A stretch of DNA of 64,000 nt. It comes from Peristeroidobacter soli. Lineage in GTDB: Bacteria > Pseudomonadota > Gammaproteobacteria > Steroidobacterales > Steroidobacteraceae. The translations under genes were made by a program, and so were the position numbers. The stretch spans positions 1,028,640-1,092,639 of the forward strand of contig NZ_ML142848.1 of NCBI RefSeq assembly GCF_004138485.1, read 5' to 3'. The notes below the pieces were generated by a model, which saw only the letters and a list, made by a program, of their open reading frames with translations, searched no databases and had not been told where the DNA came from. Shown here piece by piece: positions 1 to 8,211 of this stretch. Position 1 is the first letter of the stretch; every line of letters begins with the position of its first letter.

Positions 1-4
1 AGCA

Positions 5-2512
5 CTAACTGCCCGGCTGCGCCGGCGCGATCTCCTCGAACCACGCATCGATCCGCTCCACGAGGTCGCGAGCATTGGCCGGACTGCTGATGGCGTGCCC
101 CTCACCCCAATACCGGACGAAGCGAGCCCGCTTGCCCTGACGGTAGAGCGCACTGAAGAACTCCTCGCCCTGCTGAAGCGCCACGTAGTCCATGTCGCCC
201 TGGACGATCATGAGCGGCGTCTGCACACGGTCCACCGCGAAGTAAGGACTGTTGCGTAGGTAGCGATTCAAGTCCGCCCACGGCGGCGATCCCATGCCGG
301 TCTGTCCGCCCTCCGTCATCGCCATCTGGTTCGCGTACTCCGGCGCGTAGTCGGTGTAGCGGAACCTCGCATCGAACTGTCCGTACAAGCTGATGAGGTT
401 GGACAACCCCGCCAGCGATACACCGGCGGCGAAGCGCCTGGTCTGAGTCAGCAACCCGTAAGTGGAATAGCCGCCGAAGCTGGCGCCCATCACGAACAGG
501 CGTTGCGGGTCGGCGATGCCGAGCTCGACCGCCTTATCCACCGCCGGCAACACGCCGTTGGGCAGTTTCAGCATGGGATCCTCGACGGTGCCGAGCGGTT
601 TGAGCGGCATGCTCGGCAGCAGCACCGCATAACCACGCGCGGCCCAAATGTGCGCGCTGTACTGCGAGATCCAGCGACCGAACTTCAGACTCTCGGGCGG
701 CACTTCGGAGAACATCTGGCCGGCGTAGACCGATGTGATCATCGGATAGCGACGGCCAGGCACGTAGCCCACGGGCATGAGCACCCAACCGCGCAGCTTC
801 TCGCCATCCAGACTCGTGTACTCGATCGATCGCTGCTCGGGTTTGGCGATGTCGCGCAGCCAGCCATTCGCATCGATCAGCGTCGACGTCGCGCCGTTGC
901 GATCCACCAGCGACAGACGCAGGCCATCGCCAGGATTGGCTTGAAACACGGTGCGCCCGCTTGCCGGCGCGAAGCTGAGCAACTCCGCGCCGGCTTCCGG
1001 CGTGGCCAGCGCCGTTCGCTTGCCCGATGCCAGGTCGAGGTGCTCCAGCGTGAGTGCCGTACCTCGACGAATGCTCACGACCAGATCCCTGTAGACGGTT
1101 CCCGGCACCGCGTACTCGCGCTGGCCATCGTTGGTGGTTGCGGGCCAAACGATCTCTTCGATCTTGTCGCCAACGATTCGAGCCGGCGGCGCGTCCAACT
1201 GGATGCGCCACAACTCGCCCTCCACCAGGCCGACGAACGAGCGGCGCGACGTTTCAGGCCACAACTGCACCGGCACTCGGGTCATCGCGGACGTGAGATT
1301 GCGGCGCTTGCCATTCGAGCTCACCAGCCACCAGTCGCGGCGTGCATCGGCCGCCGGGGACCGGTCGTTTGCTCGCTCGACCCCACGAATGAGCAAAGAG
1401 CCCTGCGCCGTCCATTCGATTTGCGGCGGGATCCACCACGAACCCACGGTGCCCAGATATAGCGAACCCAGATCGACAACATCGAGCGTGCCTCGACGCG
1501 GGTCCGCGATGTACAACTGCTGCAGGCCATCGCGAACATTCTCGAAACCGAACATTGCGAGCCGATTGCCATCGGGCGACCAACGCAGCGAGCCGTACTC
1601 CAGATCTCGCGCAATCGACTCAGCGCTCAATACGCGACGACCCGCGCGATCGACGACATCGAGCGTATAAGTTCGATTCACATCCTGCTTGACCGGCTTG
1701 TCGATACGCGGTGGGGTGACTCCCACTTGCCTTGCGTAAGCGATGTAGTCGCCGCGCGGGGATGGCGATGGGGCGATGGAGGTTGCGTCCGCCAGGACCA
1801 AAGCTGCGCCGCTCACCTCGAAACGCACCAACTGACCTTGGGGTCGCTTGCTGATATCGATGGGAACGCCGCTCTCCAGCACGCTCGCCGAGGTCTGCTC
1901 GCCCAGTACGGTCCTGGCCCATTGCGTGGTCGCGATTCGCTGCGTCTTCTGCTCGACATCGAGGCCGATGGGCCGCTCGCCCGCGGGCAGCAACGGGCAG
2001 ATGAGATGAGTCGCATCCAGCCAGATCTGCGGCGCGCGGCGGACGCTCGAGTCGGAATTGACGCCGCGTTCGCTCAAGCGCTGCAGCGTTCCGGTCTGGC
2101 TGTCCCAGAGCCACAGCCAGATGTTGTCGCCCACTATCGGCCCGCGCGTGGACAGCATCGCAATGTAGCGACCGTCCGGCGACCAGGCCGGAGCGAACCA
2201 GCCAGAGCCGTCCCCGGCGCCTCGGGTGATGTTGATTGCCTCGGTCGCGCCCGGGCGTTTCAGCCACACGTCGCCGAGCTGGTTGTTATATAAAAAATCG
2301 ATCCTGAAGTTGCGCGAGGTTGCCCGTGGCCGGGTGCGAGTAAACGCAACGGTCTTGCCGTCCGGAGACACTGCCACCGGGCCGCCGTAGTAAGTGCCCG
2401 AGCCCTCGAGCTGAAATATATCGTCCACGGCCAGCCCGCGCTCGGCGGCTCGAACAATGCCGGATGCAGCGAGCACGGCCGCCAGGAGCAGCAACGATTT
2501 GCAGCGGATCAT
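5..2512 (-). CDS. S9 family prolyl-oligopeptidase-like serine peptidase, secreted
   Basis: About 835 aa. The N-terminus is a signal peptide (MIRCKSLLLLAAVLAASG...). A beta-propeller-like region follows with repeated SPDG motifs (SPDGKTVAF, SPDGRYIAM, SPDGNRLAM). The C-terminal alpha/beta hydrolase has the nucleophile motif GASFGGYS near residue 678, an Asp in GDMDYV near 775 and a His in GEGHAIS near 806, so the triad looks complete. The product should cleave peptides in the periplasm. An ATG at 2530 overlaps the receptor stop codon (ATGA), but the ATG at 2512 has a GGAG 9 nt upstream and gives a cleaner signal peptide. Either way it is co-transcribed behind the receptor gene, which suggests it processes what that receptor imports. 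Some S9 enzymes beside FecIR/receptor genes are lasso-peptide isopeptidases; that specificity is not shown here. Confidence 0.9.
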   Translation of the reverse strand: MIRCKSLLLLAAVLAASGIVRAAERGLAVDDIFQLEGSGTYYGGPVAVSPDGKTVAFTRTRPRATSRNFRIDFLYNNQLGDVWLKRPGATEAINITRGAGDGSGWFAPAWSPDGRYIAMLSTRGPIVGDNIWLWLWDSQTGTLQRLSERGVNSDSSVRRAPQIWLDATHLICPLLPAGERPIGLDVEQKTQRIATTQWARTVLGEQTSASVLESGVPIDISKRPQGQLVRFEVSGAALVLADATSIAPSPSPRGDYIAYARQVGVTPPRIDKPVKQDVNRTYTLDVVDRAGRRVLSAESIARDLEYGSLRWSPDGNRLAMFGFENVRDGLQQLYIADPRRGTLDVVDLGSLYLGTVGSWWIPPQIEWTAQGSLLIRGVERANDRSPAADARRDWWLVSSNGKRRNLTSAMTRVPVQLWPETSRRSFVGLVEGELWRIQLDAPPARIVGDKIEEIVWPATTNDGQREYAVPGTVYRDLVVSIRRGTALTLEHLDLASGKRTALATPEAGAELLSFAPASGRTVFQANPGDGLRLSLVDRNGATSTLIDANGWLRDIAKPEQRSIEYTSLDGEKLRGWVLMPVGYVPGRRYPMITSVYAGQMFSEVPPESLKFGRWISQYSAHIWAARGYAVLLPSMPLKPLGTVEDPMLKLPNGVLPAVDKAVELGIADPQRLFVMGASFGGYSTYGLLTQTRRFAAGVSLAGLSNLISLYGQFDARFRYTDYAPEYANQMAMTEGGQTGMGSPPWADLNRYLRNSPYFAVDRVQTPLMIVQGDMDYVALQQGEEFFSALYRQGKRARFVRYWGEGHAISSPANARDLVERIDAWFEEIAPAQPGS

Positions 2513-2526
2513 GGGTCGGTGCTCCG

Positions 2527-5082
2527 TCATTTGCCCGAGCCGCCAAACTGCTTGGCGATGTCCACGAAGAAATAACGGCCGATCGCGTTCGCATTGGTGC
2601 CGTCGAAGTCATAGCCATAGTAGTTGACGAAAGGCGGCGCCTCGTCGGTCAGGTTCTGCACGCCCACGCCGATGCGCAGCCCACTCAGCCAGCCGGCCCG
2701 CCGGTCGGTGACGTACTGCGTGGACAGATCGATGGTGGTCCACGAATCGATGGGCGCCTCGAATCCCGGCCGCGTGTCCCGATAGGAGTCCACGTAGTTC
2801 ACGAATACGGTGGCGCGCAGATTGCCGCGACTCCAGCCGATCGAGTTGCGAAGTTTCAGATCCACCGGCAGATGCAACTCGTTGAGTCCCTGTCGCAGCG
2901 GCGACTCTTCGGTCAGCTGTTCCTTTTTGCGGAACAGATACGTGCCGCCGAGCCGGATGTTGAAATTGCCCAGCGCGGTGACCAACGCATAGCCCAATTC
3001 GAAGTCGAGCCCGCTCTGCTCGACGCGGGCGACGTTCGCCAACTGGTTGTGGATGATGGCGCTGACATTCGCGGCCGGCTGCAACACCTGACCAGTGCTG
3101 ATCCGCAGACGCGGATCGTCGTAGTAGGACTGCACGACCGCATCGTCGGGGTCGCGCTCGATGAAGTCGCGATATCGTTCCTCGAGCAGGAACACGTCGT
3201 AGATCGAGCCGGCCACCGGCGTGGCGATCCGATGGTCGATCTGCAAATCGAAATAGGTGAGCGTGGCCGAAAATCCTGGCAGCGCTCGCGGCGTGAAATC
3301 CAATCCCGCGGTCCAGCTCTCGGCCTTTTCGGCACGCAGGTCGCTGTTGTTCCCGCTCAGCATGATGAGCGGCGACTGGCCAGTCGGCGAGCGCGGATCC
3401 GTGACCACGTAGTAATAAGGTGTCACTGGCACCGAGACTTCGCTGGTCTCGTACAGACTCGGCGCGCGCATCGAGGTGCCATACGTCGAACGCAGGTTCA
3501 GCCCTTGCGCCGGCGACCACAGCAGGCCCAGCTTCGGATTCGTGGTCGAACCGAAGTCGCTGTAGTGGTCATAGCGACCCGCCAGCGTCAGCTCGAGACG
3601 CTCCAGGCCCGTATGCCGATTCGCTTCGCCCACGAAAGGAACCAGCACCTCGGCGAATGCGGCGGACACGTCGCGGTCGCGTGCCCCGCCGGTGGGCGCG
3701 GACGTGCCGGTCGAATCGAATGTTTCGTGACGTAAATGCACGCCCGCGGCCAGCTTCACCTGCCCGCCCGGCAACGCGAAGATCGCGCCATCCGTTTTTG
3801 CGTCGAGCGCCTGCACCGTCGTGCTCATATCGACGAGCCCGAGGCGCACATTGTTACGAATGGTGGGTTGGCTGGTGGTACTGACGCTGTAGGACCCCGC
3901 CACTTCAGCCGCCCAATCATTCGGCAGTTGCATCAGCAATGCGCCGGTGCCGCCGTACTGTGTCACCTCCACCGGCAGGGCGATCAGGGTCAGGCCGGAG
4001 TGATACGACAGATCGCTGCTGCGTTGGGTGTACATGCCGTCGGCCACGAGCTGCACGCGGTCGGTGAGCGATTGAGTGAGCGACACGAGCCCACTGTGCC
4101 GGCGCATCTCCGGAACGAGCGCCATCTCCTGAACGCTGGCGTTGCGCGTGATCTCACGTTCCTTGGTGAGCAGCGAATCCCGGTCGGAATACTCATACGT
4201 CGCCAGCACGCCGCCGGAATTCCACTGTGTGCCGAACGTCTGCCCGAGCCGGCGCTCGGCGCTGCTGCCTTCGGTCACGTCGCCATAGCGAACCCGGGTC
4301 TCGGCGCCTTCATAGTCCCTTCGCAGCACGATATTGACGACACCGCCGACCGCATCGGCGCCGTAGATCGCCGAGGCGCCATCGGTCAGCACGTCGACCC
4401 GCTCGATGGCGGCCAGCGGAATCATCGACAGGTCCACCGAATCGCCGATGCCCGCCGCCGCCAGGCGACGGCCGTTCAACAACGTCAACGTGGAATCGCT
4501 GCCGATGCCACGCAGGTTGGCGCCGGAGGAGCGGCCGAAGTTGTAATTGGAGGCTTCATCGCCGACCGTGGCGCCCATGGTGAGCTCGGAAAAGCCGCCA
4601 CCGAAGTTCTGCGGCAGGCTTTGAATGAGCTGCTGTGTGCTGGAGAACCCGGAGTCTTCGATATCCTCGCGGCTGAAAACCAACAGGGGCGCGGCACCGG
4701 TGGCGCCGCGAATGTGCGAGCCGGTGACGACGATTTCCTGAATGGCGCCGGCGTCCGACGTCGTCACGGGCTTGCCGCGAATCGCCACCGTATTCGCGTC
4801 GATGACGTCGTAGTTGAGCTGGGTGCCCTTCAGCAATGTATCCAGCGCATCGCGTGCGACCCGCTCGCCATTCACACCGGGCGTCGAGCGCCCCTCCAGC
4901 ACATCGGCCGAGCCGGTCACCTGCACTCCGGATTGCTCCGAATAGCGCAGCAGTGCCGAAGACAACTCCTGCGGCTCGATGGCGAACTTGATCCTGGACG
5001 CCAGATCGGCGGCCGCCGGCACCGGGTGCAGGCTGGCCCCCAGACACAGCAGACCGATGGCGAGACCTGTTTTAATAGTCAT
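2527..5082 (-). CDS. TonB-dependent receptor with N-terminal STN signalling domain
   Basis: 851 aa outer-membrane transducer. After a signal peptide, residues about 30-110 form an STN (secretin/TonB N-terminus) domain (IEPQELSSALLRYSEQSG) of the FecA/FpvA type, which contacts a FecR partner in the periplasm. The plug begins near EIVVTGSHI and contains a typical NGRRLAAAG ... DVLTDGASAIYGADAVGGVVNI stretch; the rest is a 22-strand-type barrel. The last strand ends in VDIAKQF followed by five more residues, slightly longer than usual. A GGGGAG Shine-Dalgarno lies upstream of the ATG. It is divergent from the sigma factor and overlaps the S9 peptidase start. The STN domain plus neighbouring sigma/anti-sigma genes indicate substrate-induced self-expression. 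The ligand cannot be read from sequence; the peptidase partner suggests a peptide. Confidence 0.93.
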   Translation of the reverse strand: MTIKTGLAIGLLCLGASLHPVPAAADLASRIKFAIEPQELSSALLRYSEQSGVQVTGSADVLEGRSTPGVNGERVARDALDTLLKGTQLNYDVIDANTVAIRGKPVTTSDAGAIQEIVVTGSHIRGATGAAPLLVFSREDIEDSGFSSTQQLIQSLPQNFGGGFSELTMGATVGDEASNYNFGRSSGANLRGIGSDSTLTLLNGRRLAAAGIGDSVDLSMIPLAAIERVDVLTDGASAIYGADAVGGVVNIVLRRDYEGAETRVRYGDVTEGSSAERRLGQTFGTQWNSGGVLATYEYSDRDSLLTKEREITRNASVQEMALVPEMRRHSGLVSLTQSLTDRVQLVADGMYTQRSSDLSYHSGLTLIALPVEVTQYGGTGALLMQLPNDWAAEVAGSYSVSTTSQPTIRNNVRLGLVDMSTTVQALDAKTDGAIFALPGGQVKLAAGVHLRHETFDSTGTSAPTGGARDRDVSAAFAEVLVPFVGEANRHTGLERLELTLAGRYDHYSDFGSTTNPKLGLLWSPAQGLNLRSTYGTSMRAPSLYETSEVSVPVTPYYYVVTDPRSPTGQSPLIMLSGNNSDLRAEKAESWTAGLDFTPRALPGFSATLTYFDLQIDHRIATPVAGSIYDVFLLEERYRDFIERDPDDAVVQSYYDDPRLRISTGQVLQPAANVSAIIHNQLANVARVEQSGLDFELGYALVTALGNFNIRLGGTYLFRKKEQLTEESPLRQGLNELHLPVDLKLRNSIGWSRGNLRATVFVNYVDSYRDTRPGFEAPIDSWTTIDLSTQYVTDRRAGWLSGLRIGVGVQNLTDEAPPFVNYYGYDFDGTNANAIGRYFFVDIAKQFGGSGK

Positions 5083-5105
5083 GCAACTCCCCAGTGATAT
5101 TCCCG

Positions 5106-5145
5106 GGGACTAGACGAATGGCGCCGCCGATAGTGAACTGAAAAA
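5106..5145 (-). promoter_or_regulatory. ECF-type promoter for the receptor-peptidase operon
   Basis: Read on the minus strand this has GTTC, 18 nt, then CGTCTAG followed by CCCC. The downstream core CGCCATTCGTCTAG (5123-5110) is an exact inverted copy of the core at 5178-5191 ahead of the sigma gene, and GTTC is placed identically in both. CGTC-type -10 elements are typical of ECF sigma promoters. The predicted start near 5104 leaves about 22 nt of leader with a good Shine-Dalgarno. The assignment to the adjacent sigma factor is inferred. Confidence 0.6.
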
Positions 5146-5159
5146 CGATGCCGCAAAAG

Positions 5160-5195
5160 AGAGTTCCGGAATGCCCTCGCCATTCGTCTAGCCCC
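5160..5195 (+). promoter_or_regulatory. ECF-type promoter for the sigma factor/FecR operon
   Basis: GTTC at 5163-5166, 18 nt, then CGTCTAG at 5185-5191 followed by CCCCC. It mirrors the receptor promoter on the other strand, including the 14-nt core CGCCATTCGTCTAG. The predicted transcription start is about 5197, right at the ATG (5198), so the message may be leaderless or nearly so. Autoregulation by the encoded sigma factor is inferred. Confidence 0.6.
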
Positions 5196-5197
5196 CG

Positions 5198-5770
5198 ATG
5201 AACGACGGAAACTTCAGCTCCGACGAATCCGAGAGCGGACCGGGAGATGCGCCCGACGCGCGCTCCCAGCGCGTCGAGCGGCTGTTCCGGGAACACAACG
5301 AGGCGCTGATCCGCTTTCTCATGTCTCGCATGCGCTCCTACCACGAAGCGCGCGAAGTGGCGCAGGAAGCCTATGTCCGCCTGCTGAGCCTGGACGATAC
5401 CGGCGCGGTCAGTTATCTCCGCGCGTTTCTGTTCAAGACCGCCGCCAACATCGCCATCGACCGACAGCGGCGCGATCACTCTTATGGCCGCGTCGATGAA
5501 TTGCCGCTGTTCCAGGAATTGACTGAGCAACGCACTCCGGAGCGGCGGGTCGCGGGCGAGCAGACACTGGCACGCCTGCAGCGGCTCATCGCCGCGTTGC
5601 CGGCCAAATGCCGCGAAGCCTTCGTGCTTCATCAGTTTCACAACATGAGTCCAGCGCAGATCGCTCAGCAGATGCGCGTTTCCGAGCGCATGGTCCGCAA
5701 ATACATCGTCCGTGCCCTCGCCCACTGCCGGGCTGGCTTGGACTCGACTGGAGGATCAGGGAATGATTGA
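5198..5770 (+). CDS. ECF sigma factor, FecI family
   Basis: 190 aa. Sigma region 2 spans about residues 27-95 (VERLFREHNEALIRFLMSRM, EAREVAQEAYVRLL, and a region with ANIAIDRQRR). Region 4 spans about 125-180 (AALPAKCREAFVLHQFHNMS, then the helix-turn-helix AQIAQQMRVSERMVRKYI). This is the normal length for FecI-type sigma factors, which direct transcription of a cognate outer-membrane receptor. No Shine-Dalgarno precedes the ATG, which sits about 7 nt after the predicted -10 element. The stop overlaps the following fecR-like start by 8 nt, implying translational coupling. Confidence 0.93.
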   Translation: MNDGNFSSDESESGPGDAPDARSQRVERLFREHNEALIRFLMSRMRSYHEAREVAQEAYVRLLSLDDTGAVSYLRAFLFKTAANIAIDRQRRDHSYGRVDELPLFQELTEQRTPERRVAGEQTLARLQRLIAALPAKCREAFVLHQFHNMSPAQIAQQMRVSERMVRKYIVRALAHCRAGLDSTGGSGND

Positions 5771-6809
5771 GCAGACAGGCGCCGATCAGGATCGCGCGCA
5801 TCTGGCAGCAGCCGAGTGGCTGCTGAAGTTGCAGGATGCGGACGTGCCGGTCGAAGAAGTCATGGCCTGGCAGCGCTGGGTGCAGGCCGATCCAAAGAAT
5901 CTGGCGGCGTTCGAGCGCATGCAGGAGATGACTCTACAGTTGCGCGCTCTGCAAACACCGGCACGGGCCGGACGCCTCGAGATGGCGCTGGACAGTTACG
6001 ACGGCTCGGTACCGGTGTCGCAATGGCGTCCACGACGACACGTCATCTTCGCCGCGGCGGCCGCGCTGCTGATCAGCGTCGTTATCGCGTGGCAAGCAAC
6101 GACTCTGCAACGAGGTCCTGTCGATGTGCTGGCGACGGCCGTCGCCGAGAATCGCATCGTCACGCTCGCCGACGGTTCCACCGTCACCTTGGGCGGCAAG
6201 ACTCAACTCGAAGTTGCATTCGATCCCAACGAACGACTCGTGACGTTGTCGAACGGCGAAGCCTTGTTCCGCGTGGCCAGGGATGCCCAGCGTCCGTTCA
6301 AGGTCCGAGCCGGCGACGCGACGGTGATCGCGCTCGGCACCGAATTCAATGTTCGCCACGGCGAGCGGCAGATCGTGGTCTCGGTGCTCGAAGGCAAGGT
6401 ACGGGTCGAGCCGACGCCCGGCATCGTGCCGCTGGCGATACGCAGGCCCTTTCAGCCGGCATTGAAACCGGTACAGGTGACGGCCGGAGAACAATCGATC
6501 GCGACCGACGCGAGCATCGGCGATGCCGAGCGATTGACCGACCCGGCGTCTGTCGTCTCCTGGCAGAAGGGCCGGCTGGCATTCCGTCGTCAGCCGCTGC
6601 GCACGGTGCTCGAAGATGTGAATCGCTATACGCCCAAACCCATCGTGCCGGCGGACGACACGGTGGGCGCTTTGCGCATCACCGGCACCGTCGACGGCAA
6701 CAACGTCACTGGATGGCTGGCGAGCCTGGAAAACGTGTTTGAATTACAAGCGGTGGAGGATGCCGATCGCATCGTGCTGCGACGTTCGGAAACGCCGCGG
6801 CACCGATGA
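5763..6809 (+). CDS. FecR-family anti-sigma/sigma regulator
   Basis: 348 aa from the ATG overlapping the sigma stop codon. The order is typical: a cytoplasmic N-terminal DUF4880-like region (AAEWLLKLQDADVPVEEVMAWQ), one membrane helix at about residues 93-112 (VIFAAAAALLISVVIAW), a periplasmic FecR domain (VTLADGSTVTLGGKTQLEV ... FRVARDAQRPFKVRAGDA), and a C-terminal STN-like region (LAFRRQPLRTVLEDVNRYTP). It should transmit receptor occupancy to the sigma factor. The longer frame starting at 5712 would overlap the sigma gene deeply and is not preferred. It converges with the PilZ-like gene, with one base between the stops. Confidence 0.92.
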   Translation: MIEQTGADQDRAHLAAAEWLLKLQDADVPVEEVMAWQRWVQADPKNLAAFERMQEMTLQLRALQTPARAGRLEMALDSYDGSVPVSQWRPRRHVIFAAAAALLISVVIAWQATTLQRGPVDVLATAVAENRIVTLADGSTVTLGGKTQLEVAFDPNERLVTLSNGEALFRVARDAQRPFKVRAGDATVIALGTEFNVRHGERQIVVSVLEGKVRVEPTPGIVPLAIRRPFQPALKPVQVTAGEQSIATDASIGDAERLTDPASVVSWQKGRLAFRRQPLRTVLEDVNRYTPKPIVPADDTVGALRITGTVDGNNVTGWLASLENVFELQAVEDADRIVLRRSETPRHR

Positions 6810-6810
6810 G

Positions 6811-7377
6811 TCATTTCTTCGGCTGACGCACGCCGGCGACCTGACGCCGATGCTTGCGGAAAGCGAGCTTCTCCAGCAGATCGGAGATATTTTCGCCCGG
6901 CGGCACGAAGCGCACCTTGACCTTACCGTCAGGGCTTACCGAAGCGATCCGGCCGAACAGCCGCAACGGATCGGCGACGCAATCGCGCAAATAGACTTCG
7001 AGCACACCCTGATTGCCCAACGGCGGGAATGGCGAAGTGCCCTGGAACACACCGCCGAGCGCGTTGAAGCGCACCGCCGCCGGCTTGGGGCGCGGACGGC
7101 TGGCGATCAGCAGCGCGCCGACCATGTCCAGCAGCAGGTTCATTTTCATTTCCAGCCGCATGATGTCGGCGGCGTGAGGCGAATTGTCGTCCGGCTTCTC
7201 GATCTGACCGTGTTCGTCGAGCGCCGCGACCGCCTGCAATACGCGCAGGTTGCGGTCGGCGAAGCTGCCGACGACGGCCGGATCGAAAGGTTCGGGCAAT
7301 GGCCTCCAGGCCACCGGCAATACGTCTTCGTAGGCCAGCTCTTCGTACAGAATGACCGTGTCCAATCCTTCATACAT
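6811..7377 (-). CDS. PilZ-like domain protein of the flagellar cluster
   Basis: 188 aa from the ATG 5 nt after the FliT-like gene stop. The N-terminal half (residues 1-100) is an alpha-helical region with LEMKMNLLLDMVGALL. The C-terminal half resembles an atypical PilZ barrel (KPAAVRFNALGGVF, GVLEVYLRDCVADPLRLFGRIASV). The canonical RxxxR and D/NxSxxG c-di-GMP motifs are not visible, so it may not bind c-di-GMP. PilZ-type proteins after fliS occur in Xanthomonas-like flagellar loci, where they affect motility. The basic tail (AFRKHRRQVAGVRQPKK) is distinctive. The longer upstream frame runs through fliT and was rejected as the start. Confidence 0.7.
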   Translation of the reverse strand: MYEGLDTVILYEELAYEDVLPVAWRPLPEPFDPAVVGSFADRNLRVLQAVAALDEHGQIEKPDDNSPHAADIMRLEMKMNLLLDMVGALLIASRPRPKPAAVRFNALGGVFQGTSPFPPLGNQGVLEVYLRDCVADPLRLFGRIASVSPDGKVKVRFVPPGENISDLLEKLAFRKHRRQVAGVRQPKK

Positions 7378-7382
7378 AGCAG

Positions 7383-7721
7383 CTACCTGCTCTGTTTGAG
7401 CAGCTCCAACATGCTGTCCACCGCGGCCGAGTCTGGCGTGTCCACCACGCCGTTCGCAACCGTTCCCTGTGTCGTCGTATCGAAGTGAGGAAAGACATTC
7501 GCGGGGGCAATCTTTGCCACCGCCGCATCCGATTCCGCCATCGCCTGCTGGAGCGCGCCCAGCCACTGACGGTCCTGTGGCGACGCGGACGCCGACAGGT
7601 TGTTCAACAATTCACGGCGCTCCTGCACCGTCTTGGGCACGTCCTGCCACTGGCCGGTCATGGCCTGCTGGACGAGCTTGTGGGTGGCGGCCAGTACGCC
7701 GTCGGCAATGATCGAGCTCAT
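7383..7721 (-). CDS. fliT: FliT-like flagellar export chaperone/hypothetical protein
   Basis: 112 aa, short and helical (MSSIIADGVLAATHKLVQQA ... RRELLNNLSASASPQDRQWL). The ATG at 7721 overlaps the fliS stop by 4 nt (ATGA), so it is translationally coupled. Position and size match the fliT slot behind fliS, where the product is a chaperone of the filament cap FliD. Sequence similarity to FliT is weak by eye, so the symbol rests mainly on context. Confidence 0.6.
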   Translation of the reverse strand: MSSIIADGVLAATHKLVQQAMTGQWQDVPKTVQERRELLNNLSASASPQDRQWLGALQQAMAESDAAVAKIAPANVFPHFDTTTQGTVANGVVDTPDSAAVDSMLELLKQSR

Positions 7722-8128
7722 CGGCCACGACCCTCCGGAGCAATCGCCAGCCACGCACCGCGGATCTCATGCAGCAGCAGGCTCACTTCGTCGAGCATCT
7801 CCACCTTGTTTTCGGTGGTGGCGAGCAGCAGGCGGCGGCACATGTAATCGTACAGCTCGGCGAGGTTGGCGGCGATCTGTCCGCCATTGCGCAGATCGAG
7901 ACTGTTGCGCAGCTCGCCGATGATGGACATGGAACGATTGATCAGACGAGCCTTCTCGGACGTCTCGTTCCGCTGCATGCAACCACGCGCGGTCGAGATG
8001 CGCTCCAGGGCGCCGTCCAGCAACATCACGATCAGGCGATGCGGGTCCGAAGCCGCCACACCACCATGCGCAGCTGCGCTCTGATAGGCGGCGAGATTCG
8101 AAGACTTTGCGTAACCCAGCATGCTCAT
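7718..8128 (-). CDS. fliS: Flagellar secretion chaperone FliS
   Basis: 136 aa, four-helix-bundle type: GYAKSSNLAAYQ near the N-terminus, then ASDPHRLIVMLLDGALERI, a family hallmark. FliS binds the C-terminus of flagellin in the cytoplasm and prevents premature polymerisation before export. The gene has its own FliA-type promoter at 8151-8177 and a GGAG 5 nt before the ATG. It heads a fliS-fliT-PilZ operon. Confidence 0.95.
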   Translation of the reverse strand: MSMLGYAKSSNLAAYQSAAAHGGVAASDPHRLIVMLLDGALERISTARGCMQRNETSEKARLINRSMSIIGELRNSLDLRNGGQIAANLAELYDYMCRRLLLATTENKVEMLDEVSLLLHEIRGAWLAIAPEGRGR

Positions 8129-8150
8129 GCTCCATCAATCCTTGAAGGGG

Positions 8151-8177
8151 GTAACGGCGTCCGCGGGGGTTACTTGA
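8151..8177 (-). promoter_or_regulatory. FliA (sigma-28) promoter upstream of fliS
   Basis: On the minus strand TCAAGTAA, 11 nt, GCCGTTAC, compared with the sigma-28 consensus TAAAGTTT-N11-GCCGATAA. The -10 is identical to that of the flgM promoter in this window. The predicted start is about 16 nt before the fliS ATG. Confidence 0.75.
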
Positions 8178-8211
8178 GGCGTCCAAACCTCAGAGTTTCC
8201 ACGCGTCAACT

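Noticed and set aside
1-6809. A complete lasso-peptide biosynthetic cluster
   Set aside because: No precursor, B (protease) or C (asparagine-synthetase-like) gene occurs in the window; only the FecIR/receptor/S9 part is similar.
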